A stretch of 64,000 nt of DNA from Ovis canadensis (Eukaryota > Chordata > Mammalia > Artiodactyla > Bovidae). Positions within the stretch are counted from its first letter, which is position 1. Every line of letters begins with the position of its first letter. Made by a program: the position numbers and the translations under genes. Of this stretch, positions 53,551-62,905 are shown in pieces. Below the pieces are notes generated by a model that ran no database searches, was not told the origin of the DNA, and saw only the letters and a program-made list of their open reading frames with translations. The DNA lies in assembly GCF_042477335.2 (NCBI RefSeq), contig NC_091245.1:113370501-113434500 (forward strand), read 5' to 3'.

Positions 53551-53760
53551 TGTGTGTGCTTAATCACTCAGTTGTGTCCGACTCTGCGACCCCATGGACA
53601 TTAGCCCACTAGACTTCTCTGCCCATGGAATTCTCCAGGCAAGAATACTGGAGTGGGTAGCCTTTCCCTTCTCCAGAGGATCTTCCTAATCCAGGGATCA
53701 AACCCAGGTATCCCGCATTGCAGGCGGATTCTTTTCCAACTGAACCACCAGGGAAGCCCC
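53551..53760 (-). repeat. Bov-tA SINE
   Basis: This is reverse Bov-tA text from gcttaatcactcagttgtgtcc to aaccaccagggaagcccc. Confidence 0.88.
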
Positions 53761-53815
53761 TCAAATGTTACATATGAAAAATACGTAAATATTTTACAGA
53801 ATTATAAAACTAAAG

Positions 53816-54033
53816 AAAAGTGAAAGGAAGTGAAGTCGCTCAGTCGTGTCCGATCTTTGCAAGCTCATGGACTGTAGCCTACCAGGCTTCTCTGTCCATG
53901 GGATTTTCTAGGCAAGAATACTGGAGTGGGCTGCCATTTCCTTCTCCAAGGGATCTTCCTGACCCAGGGATAGAACCCAGGTCTCCTGCATTGTAGGCAG
54001 AGGCTTTTACCATCTGAGCCACCAGGGAAGTAA
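53816..54033 (-). repeat. Bov-tA SINE, second in tandem
   Basis: This is a separate reverse Bov-tA 55 bp after the previous one, from aagtgaaaggaagtgaagtcgc to atctgagccaccaggga. The flanks share aaatattttaca-like words (53790 and 54040), a likely target-site duplication. Confidence 0.88.
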
Positions 54034-55374
54034 ATTATGTAAATATTTTACATAATTATAAAATTAAGTTAAAACATAGAGTAATTCCTACATAAAATGA
54101 ATTATCATTGTGAAAACAATGTGAAAATAACAGCTTTATTTTAAAAAAAGAAGAGATAGTTGGCTAAATGCACAGCTATATAAAGGAGTTATATACTTCC
54201 TCTGCATGGTCTATATTTCATCTACTTCCATTAAACATCACAAACTTCCTATCATTTTCTTTCTTAAGATGAAGTCTCCCTCTAGTGGAGATTAGTTTTC
54301 CAGCTAGTCCCCCTACACTACAAAGGAAGAAATGTTTTGCCCATTGTCTCCAAATCCTTAAATGACGTCAGTATTAAAGTCCAGAGTCAGGGACAAAGTC
54401 AAGTTTTACAAGGAAGCTGGTGATTCACGTCAATGTACGGCAAAAATCACTACAATATTGTAAAGTAATTAGCCTCCAATTAAAATACATTAATTAATTT
54501 TAAAAAATAAATAAAAGGAAGCCGGGATGGGGTTGGGCGTGGAGTGGGGAGGAGAGACATGAGCGACTCTAAGAGCCAAGAAAATCTGGTTGTTCAACCC
54601 AGAACAGGGAAGGAACTTCAAGTTCCTGTTGGAGGATTGCCACCACCTCTGCCCAGAAAGACGTGATTAATATGTCAGGGTCACTGTGTACTCAGCGAAA
54701 TAGCTCCCCCCAAGGAGTTGCTTTAGGGGAAAATCTGGGCGGGAAGTAGCGAGGAGTAGATGAAGAGAGATTCTCCTGAGCCAGATAAGGTGTGATGAGG
54801 GTGAAGTCCGGCAGCTCTCGCAGAGACCCACTGACCCTGGGGTCAGATGTGTGAAAGCCCTGCCTCCTCAGAGGCTGCTCATGGGGAAAGGTGCAGGCGC
54901 GGTCTCTTCCGGTCCCGGCAGGGGAGGAGAATCAGAGACGAGCCCACACTGACAGTGGTCTGTGGGGATACGGGGGAGGGTCCTGTGTTCTGGGCTGTCC
55001 TGGGTCTCATCTGACCTCACAGAGTGGGTACTACTCAGAGGAAAACTCCTTTAGAGTAGAAATTCTCCTAACATCTGCTCCAGTTGCTGAAAGTGTATGC
55101 CATCCTTCCCTCTCTCTGTCACATGGCGGCTTGTAGAGAATGCTCAGTGGTTGCCACCTCAGCATGTATCTCCAATCTCCATCACAGTTTTAAATGAGAA
55201 TACAAAAAGAAGTGAACAGTGAGTTTAGTTTCCTAAATTCATTTTCTGGTCCTATAAAATCTAACTCCTTGCAGGAGAAGGATAAATTAAGAGTTTGGGA
55301 TTAATGTGTACACACTACTATATATATATACACACACACAAACACATACACACACACACACACATATAAACAGA
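54034..55374. other. Intergenic; L1 tail and unassigned GC-richer block
   Basis: A ruminant L1 3' tail lies at 54415-54520 (tcaatgtacggcaaaaatcactac; attgtaaagtaattagcctcc). The stretch 54535-55200 is richer in GC than its surroundings and has no repeat I can name. An 81-codon open stretch (54891-55136) lacks any recognisable motif. A TA/CA simple repeat lies at 55317-55365. Confidence 0.5.
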
Positions 55375-56125
55375 TAATCAACAAGCACTTACTGTATAGC
55401 ACAGAAACTGTACTCGGTATTCTGTAACAACATATATGGGAAAAGAATCTGAAAAAGAAGGGATATGTGTATGACTAATCATTCAGCTGTATGTCTAAAA
55501 CTGACACATTATAAATCAACTATACTCCAATATAAAATAAAAACATTTAAAAAATCCACCTCTAGGTATATACCTAAGAGAAATGAAAACATAGGTCCAC
55601 ATACTTTATACATGAATATTCAAAGCAGCAATACTCATAATAGCTAAAAAGTAGGAACAACTCTAATGTCCAAAAACCGATGATAAAATGCAGGATAATC
55701 AACAGAATGGAATATTATTGAGTAATAAAAAGAAATGAATTCCTGCTATTATTTCTCTCATTGGGTTAACAAAGAAATGAATTATCAATACACGCTGTAA
55801 CATGGATGAACCTTGAACTAAGTGAAAGAGGCCAGTCACAAAGAACCACATATTATATGATTTCATTTACATGAAACTTCCAGAATAGGCATCCCTGTAT
55901 GGACAGAAAGTAGATTAACTGTTGCACAGGGCTGAGGAGGGAACTGGGGATAATGGCAAATTGGTACAAGATTTCTTTCAGGGACTATGAAAATTTTCTA
56001 AGATTTTGTGATAACAATTGTACAAGTCTGAATATGTGAAAAGTCATGAACTTAAATGAATGAATTAAATAATATTAAATGAATGAATTGTATGGTCTAT
56101 GAATTATATCTCAATAAAGCTGTTA
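55375..56125 (+). repeat. L1 3' fragments, forward
   Basis: The text agcacttactgtatagcacagaaac, catatatgggaaaagaatctg and aactatactccaatataaaat is followed by acctaagagaaatgaaaac, tgaaccttgaactaagtg and tcaataaagctgtt. These are two forward L1 3' segments, possibly from different copies. Confidence 0.75.
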
Positions 56126-56439
56126 ACAATAAATATATGAGTTGATAACACCCTTCCCCCAAATCTAACTCCTTAATTTAGCTCTGGGGGCCTGCTGTTT
56201 TACATATCTAGCCGGGAATACTGTCCAGGAAATAATTAGTCATTTGGATGATTATTTTAGTCCATTCCCACTTCTGTCTTTGTTCTGCCTTTACTTCCTC
56301 CCTTTAAAAGGTGAACTGAAATCCCAGAGGGAAAACGCTGACCTGACTATGTACAGTGACCCTTCCTATGTGCAAAATATAAGAAACATGTTATAAAGGG
56401 ACAAAGTTCTTGATACAACAAAAAATAATGTGAAGTTTA

Positions 56440-56820
56440 TACAATGAAATATTACTAGCCCTAAAAAAGCATGAAATCCTGACATATGCTATAACAATGA
56501 ATGAACCTTGAAGACATTATGCTAAATGAAATAAGCCTGTCACAAAAAGAAAAATACTGAAAATACCGATTCCATTTATATGAGGTAGTTAATGATCAAA
56601 CATCACAGAAGCAGAAAGTAGAATTCTACAGATGGGGGCTGGGAGGGCAGGTAGTGGGCATGGGGAGTTATTGTTTAATAGGTACAGAGTTTCAGTTTTG
56701 CAAGATGAAAAGAATTCTGGAAATGGATAAGGGTGATGGTCACACAACAATACGAACTGTACACTTAAAGCAGTTCATCTAAGATGATAAATTTTATATG
56801 TATTTTATAATAAGAAAATT
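56440..56820 (+). repeat. L1 3' fragment, forward
   Basis: The text gaacgaaccttgaagacattatgc-like, ttccatttatatgagg and ggataagggtgatggtcac reads as an old forward L1 3' end. Confidence 0.7.
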
Positions 56821-56824
56821 TTTT

Positions 56825-57280
56825 TAAGTAATGTGTAAAGTGAACTCTACTCAAGACTGCCAAGAAATAATGAGACTAGGTACTAATGAATGATACTAGG
56901 ATTAGATCTCAGGTCTAATTTTAAGTACCAGCAGGAACACACCTCTCCAGAGTTCTATGTCCCTCCTTTTCACATGCATGAATCACTCAAATGTCCTCTT
57001 CTCCAAGAACATACTGCCTCAGACCACTCCCAAATTTTATCCTCTCCTTCTTCTTTTGTCAGAAATCAGGCCAAGTCACTGATTTCCTAAAAAGTCTAGA
57101 TCAAAGTTTTCACTCTCACAATTATCAAAATTTTTGAGCTATTAGAGCCAAAGTTTTTAAACTTAAGTTTTGCAAGCCCCATGTAAAGTGAGAATAATAT
57201 TAGTACATTTTGTATATGTGAAAATTGAAATATAGGAAGCTTAAACAATATGTCCAAGATATACAGCCAGTAAGTTGAAG
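56825..57280. other. Intergenic; reverse MIR
   Basis: A reverse MIR-like stretch lies at about 57130-57280 (gaaaattgaaatataggaagctt; tatacagccagtaagttg). The rest is unassigned. Confidence 0.45.
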
Positions 57281-57687
57281 AATGCCAGCAAATTTGGAAA
57301 ACTCAGCAGTGACCACAGGACTGGAAAAGGTCAGTTTCCATTCCAATCCCAAAGAAAGGAAATGCCAAAGAATGCTCAAACTACCACACAATTGCACTCA
57401 TCTCACACGCTAGTAAAGTAATGCTCAAAATTCTCCAAGCCAGGCTTCAGCAATACGTGAACTGTGAACTTCCAGATGTTCAAGTGGTTTTAGAAAAGGC
57501 AGAGGAACCAGAGATCAAATTGCCAACATCCGCTGGATCATGGAAAAAGCAAGAGAGTTCCAGAAAAACATTTATTTCTGTTTATTGACTATGCCAAAGC
57601 CTTTGACTGTGTGTATCACAATAAACTGGGGAAAATTCTGAAAGAGATGGGAATAGAGACCACCTGACCCGCCTCTTGAGAACTCTG
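57281..57687 (+). mobile_element. BovB segment, forward (composite, part 1)
   Basis: This is forward BovB from the middle of ORF2 (gccagcaaatttggaaaactc) through FDCV-like text to gcctcttgagaac, with no 3' tail. It is joined directly to a reverse BovB segment. Confidence 0.88.
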
Positions 57688-58520
57688 TAAATTCTTCAGT
57701 GTTCAGTCTTCTTTATGGTCCAGCTGTCACTACTACATGACCACTGGAAAAACCATAGCTTCAACGAGACAGACCTTTGTTGACAAAGTGATGTCTCTGT
57801 GTTTGTCATCGCTTTCCTGTCTCTGTGTTTGTCATCGCTTTCCTGTCTGTGTTTGTCATAGCTTTCCTTCCAGGGAGTAAGCGTCTTTTAATTTCATGGC
57901 TACAGTCATCATCTGCAGTGATTTTGGAGCCCAAGAAAGTGACTGTTTCCATTTTTTCTACATCTATTTGCCATGAAGTGATGGGTCCGGATGCTATGAT
58001 CTTAGATTTTTAAATGTTGAGTTTTAAGCCAGGTTTTCACTCTCCTTTTTCACCTTCATTAAGAGGTTCTTTAGTTTCTCTTTGTTTTCTGCCAGTAGGG
58101 TGTCATCTGCATTTCTGAGGTTATTGATATTTCTCCTGGCAATCTTGATTCCAGCTTGTGATTAATCTGGCCTGGCATTTCGCATGATGTATTCTCTATG
58201 TAAATTAAAAAAAACAGAGTGGCAATATACAGCTTTGACATACTCCTTTCCTAATTTGGAACCAGTCCATTCTCCCTGTCTGGTTCTAACTGTTGCATCT
58301 TGACCTGCATACAGCTTTCTCAGGAGACAGGTCAGGTGATCTAGTATTCCCATCTCTTTAAGAATTTTCCACAGTTTGTTGTGATCCACACATTCAAAGG
58401 CTTTAGTGGAGTCAATGAAGCAGAAATAGATGTTTTTCAGGAATTCTCTTGCTCTTTCTATGAGCCAACGGGTGTTGGCAATTTGATCTCTTGTTCCTCT
58501 GCCTTTTCTACATCTAGCTT
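57688..58520 (-). mobile_element. BovB segment, reverse (composite, part 2)
   Basis: This reverse BovB runs from cagtgttcagtcttctttatgg to ctctgccttttctaca. It covers RT to C-terminal sequence but lacks the 3' tail. A 26-bp unit is present two and a half times at 57791-57868. Its relation to part 3 is discussed in the findings. Confidence 0.88.
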
Positions 58521-58554
58521 GTACACGTGTAGTGGCTCACAATTTACTCATTAC

Positions 58555-58730
58555 ATTCAGAGAGGGCACAAGGAGAAGCGGGCAACAGAGGATGAGATGG
58601 TTGGATGGTATCGCTGACTCAATGGTCATGAGTTTGAGCAAACTCCCAGAGACAGTGAAGGACAGGGAAGCCCGACATGCTACAGTTCACAGGTTTGAAG
58701 AGTCAGACATGACTTAGTGACTGAACAACA
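58555..58730 (+). mobile_element. BovB 3' end, forward (composite, part 3)
   Basis: This is forward BovB from ggcacaaggagaagcgggc and gaggatgagatggttggatgg to the tail gacatgacttagtgactgaac, ending in an (AAC)n run. Confidence 0.88.
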
Positions 58731-58879
58731 ACAACGCACAGGAAAAAATGTAGCCTATGTTATAATTGACCTACCCTGTTCTTAAACCTGTAGCCTACAA
58801 GATGTGGAGAAACGGGGAAAATGTAACTGTCCAGTTAAAAATCTCTGCTCTTGTTTAAGTAGTAGCGGTGACTGTGTTT

Positions 58880-59445
58880 GTAAAGATGACAACAATATCT
58901 CTCACCCCATAAACTCTTTTGAAATGTGACCTGGAAAACGACCCTTCAAGAGGTAGAGTCTATTTCCCCTCTCTTTAAATCCAAGTTGGCCCCGTGACCT
59001 GTTTTGACCAACAGAATGGAATGGAGGTACTGATATGTAACTTTTAGAGGAGAGCTTTAACAGATCTGCAGCTTCTGCTTGCCTTGGTTGAGGCATTCCC
59101 TCTTACTACTCCATGCCATGTAAGAAGACCAGTTACTCTGCCAGAGATAAAGGCCATGTGGAGAAAGGCTTAAGGCTAAACTGATCATTCTGGCTCCAGC
59201 CGAATTCACATCTGCACCATGAGAAATAATAAATTGTTATTTTAAGGCACTAAATTTTAGAGTGATTATGCAGAAATAGATCATTTTTCAGATGATTCCA
59301 GTCCCCAGTCATTAAGTCACCTCTGGTCTCCAAGTCTTCTCAGCTGAAATTCAGAAGCAGAGATAAACTGCCTCTCCCCTCGTACTCTTTCCAAATTCTC
59401 GACTCTGGAATAGTTTGTTACACAGCAATAGACAACCAGAACACT
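58880..59445 (+). repeat. MLT1-like MaLR LTR
   Basis: The text tttgaccaacagaatggaatgg, ccagttactctgccagag, gccatgtggagaaaggc, ccgaattcacatctgcacc, aataataaattgttattttaagg and ttgttacacagcaatagacaacc follows the order of an MLT1-type LTR, including its AATAAA-like signal. Intervening text at 59280-59400 is extra. Confidence 0.6.
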
Positions 59446-60682
59446 CTCTTATCCCCCTCCAGGTGGCATCTAGGTGAAGCTGGAGCTACCATGGCCTAGA
59501 GGTAGCAGAAAAAGGAGGCAACCTCAGGTCCCTGTGGCTGGCTGGCATCTGGGACTTTACTGCTCTCAGATGTCTTGGGGTAGCCTTGTCCCTAGGTACT
59601 ATGTGCTAAGTTGCAGCTGATTCTGTTGGGTCTTTAGCCAACCTGATAGTAATTGCTCAGGTCCATGGACCCACCCCATTCATTTGCCTTTAGCTGCAAA
59701 ATCTCTGCCTTGTCCCATTCCCAGACTTCTACGAAAGATATTTGTTCTAGTCCAGGTGTCTTTCCTTGGGAGGAGATGGGAATAAAATCTATTCAGAAAC
59801 CATTCCTCTCTCCATCCACCCTGCCCCCAACAACTCCCAGTGTGACTGGATTCAACCAGGTCAAGTTCTCACGTCTTACTCAGGGGTTTTTTGGTTTGTT
59901 TCGTTTTTTAATCCATTCCTCAGAAATGGGAAGCCCAGATGCCCTTCTAGCACTAGCCCCACCTTCAGGGTTTCATTAGAATATCTGGGAGTGTTCTACT
60001 AGGGCTAAAGCCAGAGCGCTGTGAGTAAGGCAGCAAGAAGCACTGCTGGCGCCCAGCCTCACTCTCCCCGCCACCTCAGTTTGTTGTCAGAAGCTGGGCA
60101 ATCCGCCTCGCCTCTCCCGTGGTAGGGCTGGCACTCACATTCCGTTGTTTAACTGGAACCTCACAGTCGCCCCCTCCAAGGGCTCCAAGACAAAGTACAT
60201 TTTTTGTAGGCCTGGTCTCAAGCGATGCTCTGATTGAAAAAGGGACTTGTGGACAATCAGTATAAATGACCTGGGTCTGGGTCTAGCTCCATCACTAGAA
60301 CGGAAACTCAGGCATGTCGCTTTACAACTTATTTCCACACCTGTAACATTGTGACGTGTGACCTGGAAAACTACCCTTATGATTATCTCATAAGATCGTT
60401 AAAATGGTTAAAGGACATTGTAAGTTACTGTGACAGCAAAATGACTGCAGCCTGTAAACAACACCGCAGACGCTGCTGAGAAACTGCTCTGAAGAAGCAA
60501 GGAGGAATGTCAGTATATACGTGATTTTGGTGAAAGGCGAATACATGCAATTGAGTGCATATTTTTTTCCAGGTTTCTGGTAGTCTCATGAAACTTTCCG
60601 CTAATCAGGATAACAGTCATCACCCTGAAGGATTTCAGTGATTTTCTAGATATGAGGAGATTCAAGAACTGGGTTCACGAGC
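59446..60682. other. Intergenic; MIR near 60270-60450
   Basis: A forward MIR is suggested by gggtctagctccatcactag, catgtcgctttacaactt and gattatctcataagatcg. I can assign no gene in the rest. Confidence 0.45.
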
Positions 60683-60925
60683 CTGGTACACTGGATAAGA
60701 ATCCGCTTGCCAATGAAGGGAACCTGGGTTCAATCCCTTGTCTGGGAGGATCTCATGCCAAGGACTACAACTACTGAATCCACACGGCAACTACTGAATC
60801 CACACGGCAACTACTGAAGCCGGTGCTCCTCAGTGAAGAGCAGCAGTAGCCCTTGCTCTCCACAACTAGAGAAAGTCCATGTGCAGCAACAAAGACCTAG
60901 CACAGCCAAAAGTGAAAAAAAAAAA
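60683..60925 (+). repeat. tRNA-derived cetartiodactyl SINE with internal duplication
   Basis: The head gagcctggtacactggataag ... gggttcaatcccttg and body contain caactactgaatccacacgg in tandem near 60770-60808. It ends caaagacctagcacagcc and an A-run. Confidence 0.8.
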
Positions 60926-61299
60926 AAGAATTGGGTTCATAAAAGCGGCTCCTGAAAATATCTATTTAAAGAACTGTCCTGCCAGTTTCCTTTCTCCACC
61001 CACCTCACCCCACCCCAGCACAGAGGGCCTCATTCCCGCTCTCCTTTCCCGCTCTCAACATCAGGGGGTGTTGGTGGTCAGCAGCTGCAACAGCACATGA
61101 TTTAGTCCTTACAGAGGTAGATGGCAAGTGCCCACGGCAAGTGCCAACCTGTAGTTAACACTGGGATTAGGGTGGAGCTGGAGGAGCTGGAGTAAACTGC
61201 ACCCGGCTGGAGTGAGAAGCGTTCAGACCTATGGGCTTACCACTCGCCTGGGAGCAAGGACAAGGCCGTCATTTCCAGCTCCTGGGGCCTAGCTGGGGA

Positions 61300-61960
61300 C
61301 ACCAGCAGGAGGCTGCCTGCGCTGTACTCCACGTCCCTCCCACCGATGTGTGGCGTGGCTGGTACCGTGTCATGCTGATCCCGTTGCCGGGAAGTGTCGC
61401 TCCTTCCCAGCCTTCCAGTCCTGACTCAGGCCTGACTGGCCGGAAGGCCCGACCGCGGCAGGCCTGGGCAGGAGTGGGGCGGGGCCCTGCGCGGGCCGAG
61501 TCGAGCCGGCGGGCGTGCGGGCGGGGCCCTGCGCGGGCTGCGGCTGCTGGACCTCTCAGACTTCCCGGAAACCTGGGCCTCTTTTTCCCCAGGTCTCAGG
61601 CTTCTGGTCCTGGGTTAGGGTTCTAGGGTTGAACAGTTAAGGCGACGAAAGTGGCTTTTGTGCACGGTCCCTGCCTCGGAGTCGGCCCTCTCCCTCCTCG
61701 GCGCGCCTGGCCCAGGGGCCCAGGTTTCGGGGCTGTCCCCGCATCCCGCGGCGTCTCGGCTGACTCGCGCGCTGCCCAGCTGCTGGTCCTCGGAGCCTTC
61801 GGGAAAAAACGAGGAAGGAGGGGTTAGGTGGAGCTTGGACGCCCCCAGGAGTACGAAGGCGAAATCACGCTACCAATTAATTTTTGGAGAAATTCGCGAT
61901 TTTGTAACTTTGTTAATGCGTCCATATCTTCTTTGTCTGTGTAATAAAAGTTTATAACTT
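61300..61960. promoter_or_regulatory. Orphan CpG island with downstream AATAAA
   Basis: About 500 bp (61380-61860) is far richer in G+C and CpG than anything else after 1.2 kb. It holds two copies of GCGGGGCCCTGCGCGGGC (61479-61496 and 61521-61538), several GC boxes (ggggcggggc, gggcggggc) and CpG-dense text (tcggcgcgcctgg; catcccgcggcgtctcgg). AATAAA lies at 61943-61948, in an abruptly AT-rich stretch. Open frames of 131 codons (61231-61626) and 99 codons (61658-61957) occur but have no recognisable domain; GC-rich DNA gives such frames by chance. It may be a promoter or first exon of an unrecognised transcript, on either strand. Confidence 0.6.
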
Positions 61961-62154
61961 CGCCTTTACGTAACTGGATTACTCTCTTCTCATGATATCG
62001 TGTGTCTTTTTAGCCTGCTTGAATTCGGCTACCCATTCCAGAAAATATCCACTGACATTTTCACTTAAAGTTAGGTCGCATACACTTCTTTCTATTTAGT
62101 CTTAATGGTATTTTTAAAATTTAAAAACATTTGATAATTATTGAATAGGTAATG

Positions 62155-62285
62155 TATCAGTTCAGTTCAGTCGCTCAGTCGTGTCCGACACGTTGCGACC
62201 CCATGAATCCCAGCACGCCAGGCCTCCCTGTCCGTCAGCAATTCCCGGAGTTCACTCAGACTCACGTCCATCGAGTCGGTGATGA
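62155..62285 (-). mobile_element. BovB 3' end fragment
   Basis: Only about 130 bp of reverse BovB remains (cagttcagttcagtcgctcag ... gtccatcgagtcggtgatga). AATGTA flanks it on both sides, so it is a severely 5'-truncated insertion. Its near-consensus sequence suggests it is young. Confidence 0.88.
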
Positions 62286-62905
62286 CAATGTAAAAAAGTA
62301 ATAAAAATAAATTCATACCCTAAGAAAGTTGATACTGAGACCAAAGGGGAGAGGAATAGGTGAGGGAGGTTAAGTGGTACAAACTTCCAATTACAAAGTA
62401 AAGGAATTAGGAGTGTAAATAAACAGCGTGGTGCTTGTGTATGCTAGGTGTAGGGAATATAGCAAATGACAATGGAGTATCTTTGTATAGTGACAGACGG
62501 TAATCACTTTGAAGTGTATAGAAATACTGAATATGTTGCGCATCAGGAACTAACATAGTATTGTATATCAAACATACCTCAAAACCAAGCAAACTAATAA
62601 AAAAAATCAGGGACTTCCCTGGTGGGTCAGTGGTTAAGACTCCACCCTTCCAATACAGGGCCCACACGTTCCATCCCTGACTGGGAAACTAAGATCCCAT
62701 GTGCCACACCTCCTGGCGTAAAAAACAAAACAAAACTATAAATAACATTTTTTTTTAAAGTAACTTAAAGAGAAAGAAAAATATTAGATTTGCAGTCTGG
62801 GGAGAGGCAGAATTGGATGAAGATGGTCAAAGGGTACAAACTTCCAGTTATAAGTTAAATAAGTACTAGGGACATAATGTGCAATATGATGAATATAATT
62901 AATAC
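62286..62905. other. Intergenic; one SINE fragment
   Basis: A forward tRNA-derived SINE lies at 62610-62720 (gggacttccctggtgggtcagtgg ... ccatccctgactggg). Similar words flank it (gtacaaacttccaattac near 62379; gtacaaacttccagttat near 62834), so the flanking text is itself a short repeat. Confidence 0.55.

Noticed and set aside
61231-61957. 131- and 99-codon frames over the CpG island as a protein gene
   Set aside because: There is no recognisable motif, the composition is Pro/Gly/Arg/Ala-rich as expected from GC-rich DNA, and no splice structure could be supported. Kept only as an orphan CpG island.
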